Source: Chaetoderma sp. LZ-2023a (taxonomy: Eukaryota; Mollusca; Caudofoveata; Chaetodermatida; Chaetodermatidae). From it: DNA of 64,000 nt. The DNA is taken from the NCBI GenBank assembly GCA_034401795.1, contig CM067369.1, positions 185,382,936 through 185,446,935 on the forward strand, written 5' to 3'. The notes below the pieces were generated by a model. That model did not search any database and had not been told where the DNA came from. It saw only the letters and a program-made list of their open reading frames with translations. Numbering within the stretch: position 1 is the stretch's first letter; each line of letters begins with the position of its first letter. Below, one piece after another: positions 12,473-25,789 of this stretch. Position numbers and translations under genes: made by a program.

Positions 12473-14039
12473 TTTATTATTTTACCATATTTATATAGCG
12501 TTCTTTTCCAAAAAAAAGATGGTTAAAAAACGCTGTACAATGATTAACTACTTAGGTTAAAATAGAAACTGACATCACATTTCATAAAATAGAAAACCAT
12601 AATTAGAATTATTAAAAATTAGATGTGGATTGCAACAGATGATAAAACTTAATAGACGGCGGTAAAATTTGCATAGGTTCATAGTGTTCGATAAAAAGAT
12701 GGGTTTTAAGAGATTTCTTAAAACCGGCAAGCTTGTTTATGTGCCATATGTTAGCTGACAGTGTGTTCTACAAGACAGGTGCTGCTCTTGCGAACCGTCG
12801 GTCACCATATGTTATAGTTCTAGAGCCTGGTACAATTAGAGTCAATGATTGCGCAGATCTAAGGCTCCTGTTCGGCTTATAGATATGCACTATGTCGCTG
12901 ATATATGCTGGTGACTGGCCGTATATTGCCTTAAACGCTTGCGTCAGCAATTTGAACTTCACACAACTTTCAATTGGAAGCCAGTGCAAGTCTTTTAGTA
13001 TTGGTGTGATATGGTCGTACCGAGGGGTGCATGTGATGATGCGAGCTGCTGTGTTTTGCATACGTTGGAGTTTGTTAATCAGAGATTTTGGCAGACCGTA
13101 CAGTAGTAAATTGCCGTAGTCTAATCATGAGGTTACTAAACTGTTAACTAATGTTTTTGCTGCATCAACCGTGAGACAACTTCTAATTTTACCAATGTTA
13201 CGTAGGTGTGCATATGCAGATCTACAGATGGAATTTACATGCTGTGCCATTGACATCTTACAGTCAAATATGACACCTAAGTTACGAACAGTTGCGGCTG
13301 GTTTGATGTTAGCATTGTCCACGGTGATAGAAACATTGTCAACAGTTTGAGGCATATAATTAGATTTAAAAACAATGACCTCGGTCTTATCACCATTGAG
13401 TTTGAGCATATTCGCTGTCATCCATTTACGAGTATCAGCAACACATAGTTCTATCGTCCTAACGGTCGCTTGTTGGTCCATACTGTCACTAGCTTTGAAA
13501 GCAAGATAGAGTTGGGTGTCATTGGCATAGAAATGGTGGCCTAGGTTATAGTGCCGTACAATGTCACCAAGTGGTTTGGTATACATTGCATACTTTTTAG
13601 GACCTAGTACTGAGCCTTGAGGAATGCCATAGTGCAGCAGTACTGCTTCTGATTTATTATAACAGATTGGTACCGGTTGCTCAGGTAAGATTTTATCAAC
13701 GCTAGCGCATTTTCACCTATTTTGAAACACTGTTCGAATCGTGTCAGCAGCACACTGTGGTCGATGGTGTCAAACGCAGCGGAAAGGTCGAGCAGTACAA
13801 GCACTGCTGCTTTACCCTGCTCCCGGAACTCAAGGATGTCGTTTTGTACCCTGGATAACGCGGTTTCAGTAGAATGGAATTTCCGGTATGCTGATCGGGA
13901 CCGTTCATGGAGATCATTCAGTTTTAGATGATTTTCAAGACGACTGTCTACGACCTTTTCAAGCACTTTAGAGAGAAACGGAAGATTTGATACAGGTCTG
14001 TAGTTTTTCAAAACATTTTTGTCTAGGCCGTCTATAGAC
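12437..14039 (-). mobile_element. CR1/L2-type LINE, 5'-truncated
   Basis: On the minus strand the order is RT palm (14011 down to 13604), RT and thumb (13586 to 13125), C-terminal domain (13061 to 12768), 3' UTR, then a 3' end with CGCTATATAAATATGG and an (AAT)n tail at 12481-12437. That AGCGCTATATAAAT plus trinucleotide tail is a common ending of CR1-like elements. Motif A (LLDLSAAFDTIDHSVLL) and the terminal domain (DHITPILKDLHWLPI, then SRTITYGDRRFARAAP) fit CR1/L2. The catalytic motif reads YAND, with Asn at 13521-13523 where the first Asp of YADD should be. The frame changes near 13600 and again near 13100. The 5' break is close to 14039. Confidence 0.85.
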
Positions 14040-14906
14040 TTTCAAAAATGAAAACTATTACTGCCTACACAAACGCTGGACTGGCTTTATATAAAGCACA
14101 AACGTTTGAAGAAAATCAAAAATGTGGTGCTGGAGACCCATGCTTCAGTTACCTTTTAATGACCTCATAAAACATAAGCACATAATGCATATCATTTACA
14201 CTATCGATGTCACAGTACGCCGATCGCAGCACCATAATAGAAAATATGTTTTTTGGAACCTGGAATTTTTCGTTGTTTAAAAATGGTTACATTATTTATA
14301 AATGCTCGTATAAACAATTTTAGAAATGTGGTTTAAACCCCAATGCCTCTCATTTGTAGTAGATTTCAGTTTTTTCCTTATAGGCATATCCCTTCGTAAC
14401 CTTTGGTAATTAAAGACTTCCTCCTAATTGACTAATATAGATATATTCCCAACATCAAATTGCCTTTGTAAAACTGGTGTAGAAGATAAGTCATATTTCT
14501 GGCCAATATGCCCTTATTTTATTTTTAAAGCGAATACCTAACGAAACAAGTACATCGTTTATTTCCATGTACATCTGACCTGCTTTGCAATGGAAACATA
14601 GTTCTGTCATACATATGTCTTTAACCCCAATACACCTCTGTATTATAGTAGATTTCTGTATTTGCTATATAGGCATGCTCCCTTAACAATTGGTAATTAA
14701 AGGAAATAACAGGGAATTAACAAACTTATGCTCTTGAATGATAGATTTAGATAATAATCAACCTATAGCCACCAGTAAAAACAGAAATAAATCAGAATAA
14801 TTTGCAAAAGCAAATAAATACCATTTATGTCTCTCTGACAATTGGAACCAATTAGTGACGCATGTGGTGCTGTGCGCTCTGGTGTACGCCAAATTAATAA
14901 ATAATA

Positions 14907-14907
<1 letters not shown>
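14040..14907. repeat. AT-rich segment with a diverged internal repeat
   Basis: A block of about 75 bp at 14336-14411 recurs at 14626-14702: CCCCAATGCCTCT or CCCCAATACACCT, then TAGTAGATTTC, TATAGGCAT, TGGTAATTAAAG. The spacing is about 290 bp. Source unknown, possibly a decayed tandem repeat. Confidence 0.5.

Positions 14908-14953
<46 letters not shown>
14908..14953. repeat. (AAT)n microsatellite
   Basis: About 15 AAT units after an imperfect start. Confidence 0.95.
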
Positions 14954-14954
<1 letters not shown>

Positions 14955-16109
14955 CAAGTTGGTCATATAATCTCAGCTATATTCGCGTTAGACTAATTAG
15001 CCACTACTTCATACAGGTAAAATACTGTCTAATATTAGAACAATTTGACGGAAAGCCGTTGTTTCCAGAGACAGGATCTGCATTCAGTTGCACAAATTTC
15101 TAAATATTCAGTAGGCATCATGTTGCGACCTTGGAAACCAGCAGTGTATTTCGAAATCATTTTGACCGAAAGTCATTGCTTCCAACAGAAACCTGCCACG
15201 TCACTAAATGGTTCCAAGTTAAACACTCCTAGATTTAGTAAATGTTTTTTTGCTCAAATAATCCAGATTCATTTCCATTTTTTACTTCATGCTTCTGGCA
15301 GATTATAGTTTAATGGATGAATCCACTCTAGATAGGCTCCACTCATACTATGCCCATGTTGGGATTGATCGAACCCTGAAAATTCCCTGAACCTCAATTT
15401 CGAGAAAACTGTGTAGGGGAGCTGTTGAAAGTTTTGAAGCTGGTTTGACTGGGTGCAGCTGTTGTTGCATATGACAGCAACGATGCCCAGTCGAATTAGT
15501 TTTGAAGTATTCAACGGAATGGTTATTAAGTAGTAAAGACATGCAATTCGTACATATAACAAACTATTAAGCTTTCACGACGGACTTAGATATGCCATGC
15601 ATTAGTATTTTGATTGTGACGTCAGCCTACCTGTGACATAATTTCTTATTTGAGTGCCGGATTGGATTCCTTTATCAGCTTTGCATTCCTCTGCAGGAGT
15701 CAATAAATTGCAAACACGTGAATGCAGGTGAAAATAATGATGCAGTGCAGCTCGGGAATGGAGACTTAGCGTGTTTCCAAACAGTACAATTTCGAATACA
15801 ATGTCAGAAATATTATGTTGACTATTTTGGGCCTAGTTTCATCTGAGGCAATGGACCTTTGTTCGGAAATAAAATAAGATAATAAAAATAAAATTTAAAA
15901 AAATAAAAATAAAACAAAAAGCAATCTTCCGCTATAGACAGGTTTATATGGCGCTGTTTTCACGATTTCAAACAGAAAGTTATTGAGACTGAATAGCCAG
16001 ATGTAAGCCTAATCGCTTAATGGATGAATTTGCGCTATACAATCTCAATTCTCTCATCATAGAAGATGATAATTTGCAGACCAAGATAACGTTATTTTGG
16101 ACAAATTAT
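14955..16109. other. unassigned sequence
   Basis: No gene or transposon recognised. An A-rich stretch lies at 15860-15920. Confidence 0.4.
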
Positions 16110-16260
16110 CACTAGAATGGCTGTCTTAGTATATCAAGCCAGTCATATCAGTGGTAAGTTTTCAAAAGTCTCTTCCCATGGTCAGTAAATGGACATTTCT
16201 CAAGACCATTGAATAGGATGGTTTGTACCAGCGTAGACATCAAAGGGTTACCGGCTTTAC
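16110..16260 (+). repeat. dispersed repeat family R1, copy 1
   Basis: Shares ordered blocks with 21515-21620 and 22425-22575: CAGTGGTAARTTTTCAAAA, then ATGGACATTTCTCAA, then GTTAAAGGGTTAC near the end. No coding frame. Probably a short non-autonomous element or the end of one. Confidence 0.6.
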
Positions 16261-16374
16261 AATCAAAACTTTTTAAAATGTATAGAAATGACCACATGTC
16301 TCCTAGACAACAGCTCTCCTTTTTAAATCCTGCCACGCTCATGTTTAGGCCCACATAACCATAAGTAGGTACAT

Positions 16375-16853
<479 letters not shown>

Positions 16854-17694
16854 GAAACCTGATTTCCGCCAAATTGGCTTCAGGCTTCCTGGTGTATGTA
16901 GGTGATGACACTATGTAAGCATATCTTTGAACCCAAAACCCAATTCACGACAAATTGCTTAAAAATAATATACATGTTGTTGCATATTTTGAGTTAAATT
17001 GCTTAGTGTACTGTCACTAATAATTTAGATCTATATCTCTGAAATAGTTTAGATTTATATCAAACCATTCCTTGTGACTAGGTCTGTCACGTCGCACTTA
17101 CTTAGTTTCAAAATATTCAACAACTTGGTCTATTTGTATCCGCCACAAGGTTGCCGTGAAATCTGGATTCTAGGCTTTAGTGTTTTAAAGGGTTAAAGGT
17201 TTTGGCCACGGCTACAGTAGGCATGCTGATGTCAATGACACTTGAGCCTCGCGACGGCTCTACAAAGATGGTATAGCTTAACTGAGGCAGGTCGGTTGTA
17301 CACAAAGATGATCTATTATACAAATAGCACTGCTTGTATATAGATATATGTCATCCTGCCACGGCCTTTATGGGCAGATATTTATCATCCCGCCTCTGAC
17401 AGTGTTTACGGGCAGATACATCTGTGAGTATATATTGTCTTCCAACAGCACTTATGGGCAGATGCTTTATATATAAGGCAATCTGCCTACAATGTTAAAG
17501 GTCAAAGAACAGCAAACGTCCATTGCCCACAATTCAGAGAAAAAGAGTAACTTGCTTTAAAAAATGGTATATATGAAAATTAAAGTGATACATAGGTAGA
17601 GGACATCAACAGCAACTTATGTATATAACTTTTTATTTTCTCAATTTATTAGAAAGGCGACATCGCACAAGGGTGGTCAGAGGACAACTTCCTA
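16854..17694. other. AT-rich spacer with a short recurring word
   Basis: A word close to TTATGGGCAGAT (or TTACGGGCAGAT) recurs at about 17367, 17409 and 17450, suggesting a degraded short tandem repeat of about 40-45 bp. Nothing else seen. Confidence 0.4.
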
Positions 17695-19239
17695 CAAGTC
17701 ATGGAATATTGGTATATAAACTATCTGTAGCAATTGCAAAAGATGAGAAATCTCCAAATATAAAGCTGCTGTAATAATTACACAAGCCAAGAAATCTATG
17801 AATATAATTGAACGTTCTGTAATAATTACAAAAGCCAAGAAATCTATGAATATAAACGTTCTGCAGAAATTGCAAAAGCCACGAAATCTACAAATATACA
17901 TAAACCTTCTGTAATAATTACAAAAGCTGAGGAATCTACAAATATAAAATGTCTGTAGCAATTGTAAAATCTGAGAAATCCATGAAAATAAACTATCTAT
18001 GGCAATTGCAAAAGCTGAGAAATATAGAAGTAAAAACCTTCTGTAATAATTACAAAAGCCGAGGAATCTACAAATATAAATAAACCTGTAATAATTACAA
18101 AAGGCGAAAAATTCATGAATATAATAACCTTCTGTAATAATTACAAAAGCAAAGAATTATATGAATATAAACCTTCTGTAGAAATTGCGAAAGCTGAGAA
18201 ATCTACAAATATATATCAATTGTCTGTAGCAATTGCAAAAGCAGAGAAATCCATGAAAATAAACTATCTATGGCAATTGCAAAAGCTGAGAAATATAGAA
18301 GTAAAAACCTTCTGTAATAATTACAAAAGCCGAGGAATCTACAAATATAAATAAACCTGTAATAATTACAAAAGGCGAAAAATTCATGAATATAATAACC
18401 TTCTGTAATAATTACAAAAGCAAAGAATTATATGAATATAAACCTTCTGTAGAAATTGCGAAAGCTGAGAAATCTACAAATATATATCAATTGTCTGTAG
18501 CAATTGCAAAAGCAGAGAAATCTCAAAATATAAACCTTCTGTAATAATTACAAAAGCCGAGAAATCTACGAATATTATGAATTGTCTGTAGCAATTGCAA
18601 AATCAGAGAAATCTACAACTCTAAAAATGTTCTGTAATAGTTACAAAAAGCTGAGAAATCTATGAATAAAAGAACCTTCTATAATAATTACAAAATCCAA
18701 GAAATCTATGAACATAAATACACCTTCTGTAGAAATTGCAAAAGCCAAGAAATCTATGAATATAAATAAACCTATCACAGAAATTGCAAAAGGCGAGAAA
18801 TCTACAAACACAAATAAACCTGTATAAATGGCAAAAACCGAGAAATCTATGAATATAAATAAACCTACTGTCGAAATTGCAAAAGCCGAGAAATCTATGA
18901 ATATATATCAACTGTCTGTAACAATAACAAAAGCTGAGAAATCTATACAAAAAACTGTAATAATTACAAAAACCTGAAAAATCTTCTGTAGCAATTTCAA
19001 AAGCCGAGAAATCTATGAATATAAATAAAACCTCTGTAATAATTACAAAGGCAGAGAAATCTATGAATGTAAACATTCTATATAAATTGCAAAAATCGAG
19101 AAATCTACAAATATATATAAATTGTCTGTAGCAATTGCAAAAGCATAGAAATCTACAAATCTAAAAACCTGTAATAAATTCAAACGCCGAGAAATCTACG
19201 AATATAAACAAACCTAAAGCAATTGCAAAAGCCGAGAAA
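17695..19239. repeat. minisatellite, about 40-bp unit, left block
   Basis: Around 38 units of a core close to CTGTAATAATTACAAAAG plus CCGAGAAATCTATGAATATA. A second unit type has GTAGCAATTGCAAAAG in place of the first core. Unit length varies by a few bases. A higher-order copy exists: the stretch starting about 17985 repeats almost exactly from about 18256 with a 271-bp period, up to about 18518. Peptides translated from it are repetitive and have no family likeness. Confidence 0.95.
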
Positions 19240-19810
19240 TCTATACTGAACCAAAAAAGCTTAGCAACACTGAGAATATTACTGTATAAATGTTATTTAA
19301 CAAAAACAATGAATTGATTCAAAAATATTTTTTAATTGATAGATCATTTTCCAATTTGAACAACAGTCTCTTGTTACTGTAATGCTAGCATTGCACCTTT
19401 AACATGGCATCATTCAACGGAAGGGTCCAATTTAAATAATAACACTGAGCTGTCAATACCGGCTGTGACCTCTGCGCGCATTAACCACCGCCGTACATCG
19501 CTTTCTCATGCTTCGAATTAAGCGCCTGATGTCATGAAGAGGAATCGCATCCCATTCCTGGAGCAGTGCAGCTTCCAGCTCCCACACGTTGTGAAGATGT
19601 GGATGGTTCTCACGCACCATATGGCCAAGAATGTCCCACACGTGTTCCACAGGAGACAGGTCCAGTGATCGCACTGATCAGAACAGAACGTTGTTAGCCT
19701 CAAGGAAATCACTGGTGATCCTAGCTGAATGAGGACGGGCATTGTCTTGCTGGAACATAAAGTTTGCATGATGCTGCATAAAAGGGATGATGACAACAGG
19801 GGCGACAACT
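19240..19810 (-). mobile_element. Tc1-like transposase fragment inside the minisatellite
   Basis: On the minus strand 19808 down to 19453 encodes the last third of a Tc1-family transposase: FQQDNARPHSARIT carries the second catalytic Asp, LSPVEHVWD the third acidic residue, and the end is RRLIRSMRKRCTAV. One in-frame TGA (19678-19680) replaces a usual Trp. The N-terminal DNA-binding and first Asp regions are absent; the minisatellite resumes directly at 19811. About 210 bp of AT-rich 3' sequence follows the stop, and the junction with the array is near 19240. A 5'-truncated, dead copy. Confidence 0.85.
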
Positions 19811-19959
19811 GCAAAAACCGAGAAATCTCCAAAAACAAACCTTCTGTAGCAATTGCAAAAGCCAAGCAATCTATGAATATAAAAACCTGTAATAATTACA
19901 AATACTGATAAATCTACGACTATAAACCTTCTGTAGAAATTGGAAAGGCCTAGAAATCT

Positions 19960-20056
<97 letters not shown>

Positions 20057-20404
20057 CTGCAGTAATTTCAAAAGCAGAGAAATATACAAATCTAAAAAGC
20101 TTTTGTGATAATTACAAAGGCTGAGAAATCTATGAACATAAATAAACATTTTGTAGCAATTGCAGCAGCTGAGAAATCTCCAAATATAAAAAAACATCTG
20201 TAGTAATTGCAAAAGCTGAGAAATCTCCAAATATAAACCTTCTGTAGGAATTGCAAAAGGTGAGAAATCTATGAATATATATGAACCTTCAGTAATAATT
20301 ACAAAAGCTCTACGAATATAGTCCTTCTGTGGAAATTGAGAAAGCTGAGAAATCTACTAATATAAAAAAAACCTTCTGTAGCAATGGCAAAAGCAGAAAA
20401 ATCA
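19811..20404. repeat. minisatellite, right block
   Basis: The same unit family as the left block continues for about 13 units and stops at the edge of the Copia remnant near 20400. One unit is expanded by the (AT)n run listed next. Confidence 0.9.
19964..20053. repeat. (AT)n microsatellite, about 45 units
   Basis: Grows out of the AATATATA segment of a minisatellite unit. No other content. Confidence 0.97.
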
Positions 20405-21060
20405 CATCACCAAGACGAGAGGAAAGTATTTTAAAGTTAGATGCAGACTTTAAATTTTTAATAGACTTATTCGCTCTAACCATGTCCTCAACTTTGGGAC
20501 TTTTAGTTGACATAGACTGTTCCAGAAAATCAAAAAAAGCATAAGGTCTCGTCTAGCTAGGTACCCAATTAATCTGACTGATTGCACTACTACACAACTG
20601 AGTAATCTCCTCTTTATTTAAGGGATTTTGTTTTTGTGTAGATCTATCTGTGCTTAGAGGAATCACTGATAGATTGTCTACATAAGATTGTTGATTGAGT
20701 ACAATTCAACTATCTACGTGGTGAATTTCTAAGTCAATGTATTTAAAATTACCATATTCCTGCTAGGCAAATTGAAACATAGACATAACTTTATCTATTA
20801 GATTGCTTTTAAATCTCGGAGTTGAAGACCAAAAAAATTATCTATGTGCATAAGAAAGAAGACAATTAGAGTCATTGTCATGCCAGTGGAATAAAGCTAA
20901 GTCTTTTTCAGATTGTTTTGAATTGAGTTTTAATAACTCGTCATGAACACTAAAATACCATGCGCATGAAGCATCATTAAGACCGTACACACATGTTTTA
21001 GCTTCCATAGTATGCGTTATTGAGAACTATATTGAGCAGAAGCAAATGTGAATATCTCTG
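20405..21060 (-). mobile_element. Copia (Ty1-like) retrotransposon remnant, RT/RNase H part
   Basis: Read on the minus strand, the segment begins with KTCVYGLNDAS, the hallmark RT motif of animal Copia elements, followed by an LLKL..KQS stretch, the RT active-site region, and the RNase H-side linker ending in SPKVEDMVRANKSIK. Neither LTRs nor gag, protease or integrase are visible nearby. It is a fossil with several breaks. Its 3' side abuts the minisatellite, so the two either joined by deletion or the array grew at the break. Confidence 0.7.
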
Positions 21061-21224
21061 TCATTTTGTGACCGATTTTAAATCCGCAAAAATATTCGGA
21101 TTCCTCAGTTCATTCTGATAATGATAGTTCCCAAGAATGCCAAGGAGGCTCTATTATTAAGGAATTTTGAATACAGACCCGAGTATTTAAAAGATGCCAT
21201 ACTCTCCACACACTAACACATGAT

Positions 21225-21415
21225 GGTTGGCAATCTCTGATGCGCCATGGATGGGGCCAATTCCATTTTATCAATTCCAATTTCAATTTCGTTTCCACAT
21301 CAATTCATTTTATCAATTCCAGTTCCAATTCCACCCAACAAGTTCAATTCCAATTCCAATTCTGTGTGATCAATTCCAAGTCCAATTCCAATTCATTATC
21401 AATATTTACTTGAAA
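21225..21415. repeat. AATTCC-rich short repeat, locus 1
   Basis: Repeated CAATTCCAATTCC words with TTTTATCAATTCC spacers, preceded by GGGGCCAATTCC. The opposite-strand version is at 43310-43520. Confidence 0.8.
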
Positions 21416-21514
21416 TCAACATTGTTATGTTTTAACCTTTTAATGCCCAAGATTGGCAAAGAAAAACTAGATTTATCATTAGCAAATGATCATTTGCAGG
21501 AGACTATAATTTAA

Positions 21515-21620
21515 CAATACAATGACTGGCTGAGTTATGGAATCAGTCATTCCACTGATAAATTTTCAAAAAATGTCTTAGCATACATATGATCCTGCCT
21601 CAAGACCATTAATATTTAAA
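21515..21620 (+). repeat. dispersed repeat family R1, copy 2
   Basis: Matches copies at 16110 and 22425 through GCTGAGTTAT, CAGTCATTCCACTG, TAAATTTTCAAAAA and CTCAAGACCATT. No coding capacity. Confidence 0.55.
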
Positions 21621-22424
21621 CAATTAGAATAAAAATTGTTGTTGCCAATAGGTAGTTATATCTTTCAGTCAAATTATTGTCCAAAAAGTCGACATTCAGC
21701 AAATCTTATTTTTAGTTCATTTAAATTAATTATAGCTTAATGCCGAGTTTTTTCTGATGAATATGACTAAATGTTAATGCCATGTCTAATTATTATAGAA
21801 ACCTTGCTATAAAAATGTTTGCATTAAAACGCATTAGTATACAATGTATATAGTACAATAATACGTGAGAGTACTGAGAACATGTATGTAGAGTTTGAAT
21901 AACAACTATTCCATGTGTCTGTGTTTTAACGCGGAGACATTTCACTGAGGTGGGGGGGGGGGGGGTTCAATGATTCCTTTGTTATGTAGGATGGTATAAA
22001 TACAGGGTAATTATCTTGTACGGTACTGTGCTTTCTTCACCCATTTCATTCCACGCAGATGACAGTTATTACTTTAGTGAACACTGGTGCTAACATCTTG
22101 ATGAATAATTTTAACACAATTTGGTTATCTTGGTTCTAGCTTATATATTTGAAACCATTTTAACCAATTTGTATGATTTTAAAGATGGCATGATTTCATA
22201 GAGATGAAAAACTGTTTCCAGGGAATGCAGAATAAAATAGGTTCAAGATCAGAGGCTTTGATCGAATGAAGGTGGTACAAAGCTCACATAGGATAAAAAG
22301 GTTAATTGGTCACTGGTCATAGAGAATTGAGTTAATTCAATAATGTACATGTATTACAGTTCATAGCATTTATCAAATCTTTATTTTGTCAATTCAGAGA
22401 GTGAGAGATTATTTTTGAAACTTT
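21621..22424. other. unassigned AT-rich sequence with a poly-G run
   Basis: A run of 14 G at 21952-21965. Nothing else recognised. Confidence 0.4.
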
Positions 22425-22575
22425 ACCACTGGAATTACTGGCTCAGTTATCCAGCTGGTCACTCCAGTGGTAAAATTTCAAAAATAGCCTTCCATTGGCC
22501 TGCCAATGGACATTTCTCAAACTCATAGAAGAAGATGTTTTGGCTTCCTTAGGTGTTAAAGGGTTACGGGCTAAC
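22425..22575 (+). repeat. dispersed repeat family R1, copy 3
   Basis: The most complete copy: GGCTCAGTTATCCAG, CACTCCAGTGGTAAAATTTC, CCAATGGACATTTCTCAA, then TTAGGTGTTAAAGGGTTAC. The core AATGGACATTTCTCAA is shared with copy 1. Confidence 0.6.
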
Positions 22576-23354
22576 TTGCTCATCACTGAATTATCAGTAT
22601 GTCAAATTCTAGTCTTCAAACTAAACATATAACTAAGTTGTTAAATCTAATTTTAATAGAAACTGTTGCAGCCATAGGAGACAAAAGTATTCAATCAAAT
22701 TAATTTTAAAATATTCAATAAAGCACCTAATAACAGCTGGCATAATAAATATCATCAATCTACATATAGAATGAAATGTGGTAAATGGTATCATATAGAT
22801 CGTTTAGGATGAAAAGCATTAAGGGCATATAAAGAGCAGTATATAATTTGCAAATATCACATGTAAATTTTATAGCCAACAATGTTCAGTAAATCTTGTA
22901 GTAAATCTTGTAGCATGGATCGTCCAGATGGGTATTGACCATCACAGCTAGGCTGGGTATGGGACGACCATTCCAGGTGCATTCCAAGCATGCTCCCTCC
23001 CCTGCCTGAGTAGGATAGTACATGTGTATAAAGCCATATAAGAGAGGTTTTGTTAAAATGGGTAAGTCTGTAAGAACGCGCTTCCCTGGCAACACGTGTC
23101 AGTATTGGGAGAGAGTGTATGCTTGTAGTGTACCGAGTTGGTACTGGTGATTTCTTCAAATCACAGTATTATCTTCGTTCTTGGTAGCAATCAGGACCGG
23201 GATGAAATGAGGATTACAGAACGTTTTACCTTTTTTAAATCGTACTGGCTTTGACATCGTAATCACGCGTATGTATTAAATGAATGGGGAATGCGCTGTT
23301 CACATGATAGCCACGTCACCATTTCTAGCTGCATGCTGATTGACTACTGCTCAC

Positions 23355-23410
23355 CATCTGATTGGCTGGAGCATCCTGCCTCTGACGTCACGAGCAGTAT
23401 AAAAGGAGTC
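23355..23410 (+). promoter_or_regulatory. LTR core promoter
   Basis: In order: GATTGGCTGG (inverted CCAAT box) near 23360, TGACGTCA (CRE palindrome) at 23383-23390, and TATAAAAG at 23398-23405. The spacing and order are those of a Pol II promoter. The 3' LTR has GATTGGCTGG and a TGATGTCA variant in equivalent positions near 40548-40578. The transcript would start near 23430. Confidence 0.65.
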
Positions 23411-24455
23411 AGAAATTGAGAATCAAGAGCACTTCGGCGTGGAAGCCGACACAGTCAGCAAGATTGCTTGACCAGCGCAGTGTTAGACGCAGCAGAACTG
23501 CTAACTGACTATGGTATCTACACCACAGCAGTGCCATTCGGAATTAAGATCTCCTGCGCCGGTGAGCAGCCTTGAACATCCACGATAAAATTTTTGCAGC
23601 TCCAGGATGGCCATCCGGGGCAAAATGAATTAATATAATAACTCCTGTTTCCGGAACCATCACAGAGGAGTTTCCTGCTGATGGGCCTTGCAGGCCCGAT
23701 ATAATACCACAGGATGTACAGCTGAGGTTATTCTTGGTGGATAACTCACCAGATCTTCCAGACCATGCTGAAAAGTAATATCAAACTTCCGCCCAGCATG
23801 TCGCGTGTGTTAATTAACTTCTAGACCACAGTCTGGTGGGACTCTGCTCGGTGTGTCGCAAGAGCTATGTGATGTATCCTGCACTGTGTACCAAGTTTAA
23901 TGTACATGCATATTTAATTACAACTATACCCCTGCTACAAGTGCTAGGCCTCAAAGTAGATCTAAGATCTCTGATCTTGGGTCAGGCGCAGGGGTGTAAC
24001 ACTTTATCTGGGTACCAAGCCAGGTATTTGGAGCGAGTGGCCCACCATAGCACTAAACAACTCATCTTTCATGACAGTTAATATTATGAATATCTGTCAT
24101 GGTCTCGCCGTGAGTTCCCGCCAGGCATGTGCAGCACTGCCACCCCCCCCCCCCCCCCCCAGTCTCGAAGGGGTCCACCCAAGCTACTGGTGGTAAAGAT
24201 TGTAGACCTTGGAGAAAAGGAAGAAGGATGTCCAACCTAAAGTACAAGTAAGCAAACTGCTGACTCTAATGCAATGGAATGCTGAAGGAGTTTCTAACAA
24301 GAAAATGGAGCTTAGCTAAATTCTCAAGGAGAAAGGCGTAGATGTCGCATGTATCCAAGAAACTCATCTAAATGCCAACAGAAGATTCTGTATAAGAGGA
24401 TTTCAGTCATAACCCTGGTCCTGAATAACCAAATGCCATTGAAGTTCAGAGAGAC

Positions 24456-25759
24456 ATGGACGGACCTGAAATTCTCACAGTCAAGATAATTCCAGAGAAA
24501 CATCCTATCACTGTTGTCAACTATTACTGCCCTAATAATCAACCATTGAATCTCAGAAAAATCCCAGTTCACCCAGATTCAACTATCGTTGCTGGTGACC
24601 TCAACAGTAATTCTCAGTTATGGGGCTATCATTCTACTGATAGGAGGGGTGAGGACATTGAAAATTGGATGGATGAGCAGAAGCTGATTCTCTTGAATAA
24701 GGCAGATGGGCCCCTACATTCTACTCAAGATGATGGCATACCTCAAGTTCTCCTGCTCTAGCTTTTTTGACAGAAAATCTACATCAAGAATCTGTGCGTA
24801 TTGCTGGGGAACAACTTGGAGGCAGTGATCACCGCCCTGTTGCATTACCATTAACATGGATGTTTACATTGACCGGAATCAGACTCCTCGATGGAACTAT
24901 AAGAAAGCAGACTGGGACAGATATCAGAAAGAGAGTGACATATTGGTAAAAGACATTGATGTAAAAAACCAAAATATCAGTAAAGTTGTAAAAGATATTA
25001 ACTCTGCTTTACTCTCTGCTCCTGGAAAATGCATTCCTAGGGGTTCCATGAAAAATTACAGACCTTACTGGAGTACGTCTCTGCAAAAGTTGCACGAAAA
25101 AATGGCCAACGCGATGGAAATTGCAGAGAATGTCCCAACAGAAGCCAACCATGTGAGACTCCAACAATCCAAGGCAAAATATCTGAAAGCCAAAATCAGA
25201 GCCATCAGAGAATCGTGGAGAGAAAAAAATGTCAAGCTTAAATCTTTAAAAAGATACGAACAAACTCTGGAGGCTTGTGAAGCAGCTTAACGACGAAAAC
25301 ACCAGCGTACCGAACATAACTCTTGAAGAGGATTGTGAAATCAAAACAGGAGAGGCTGCTGATGCACACTTTGCTTGTATGTTTCAGAAAGTAAGCAATC
25401 TAGATGTGCCAGTGAATTGCAAAAAAGCTGCAATGAAGTCTGCAAAGGGGACCGGAGAGACACAAATACATGCCGCGGGAATGGATGAGCTTCTGACCAT
25501 CAGCGAGTTGGAGAAAAGCTTGAAAGTTCTGAAAAACAGGAAGTCTCCTGGACCAGATGGAATAACCAATGATATGTTGAGGAATCTGGGTACTATTGGA
25601 AAGCACAAGCTTTTGGGGATTTTCAGCCACAGTTGGTACACAGGACAAGTTCCCCAGTCTTGGAGAGAGGCGAACATGATCCCTGTATGGAAAAAAGGCA
25701 AGAATAAATCCAAAGCGGCAAGTTATCAGCCTATCAATCAAGGCACTGATCTTAGCTAG
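24456..25759 (+). pseudogene. nested LINE ORF2: endonuclease and RT beginning
   Basis: The endonuclease half occupies 24456-24761, with GDLNSNSQLWG as its Asp/Asn motif and the SDH motif at about 24825 in another frame. The linker to RT is 24856-25290, rich in Lys and Glu. RT motifs 0-1 (KSPGPDG, WREANMIP) are at 25500-25700. The frame changes near 24765, 24850 and 25280 and a TAG ends it at 25757. Palm motifs with the YADD box do not exist in this copy. Confidence 0.75.
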
Positions 25760-25789
25760 CCAAATGCTGATACAGCAAAAACCCAGAAA

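Noticed and set aside
17695-20404. CRISPR-like look of regular repeats
   Set aside because: Units are contiguous without unique spacers, vary in length, and lie in an animal transposon landscape.
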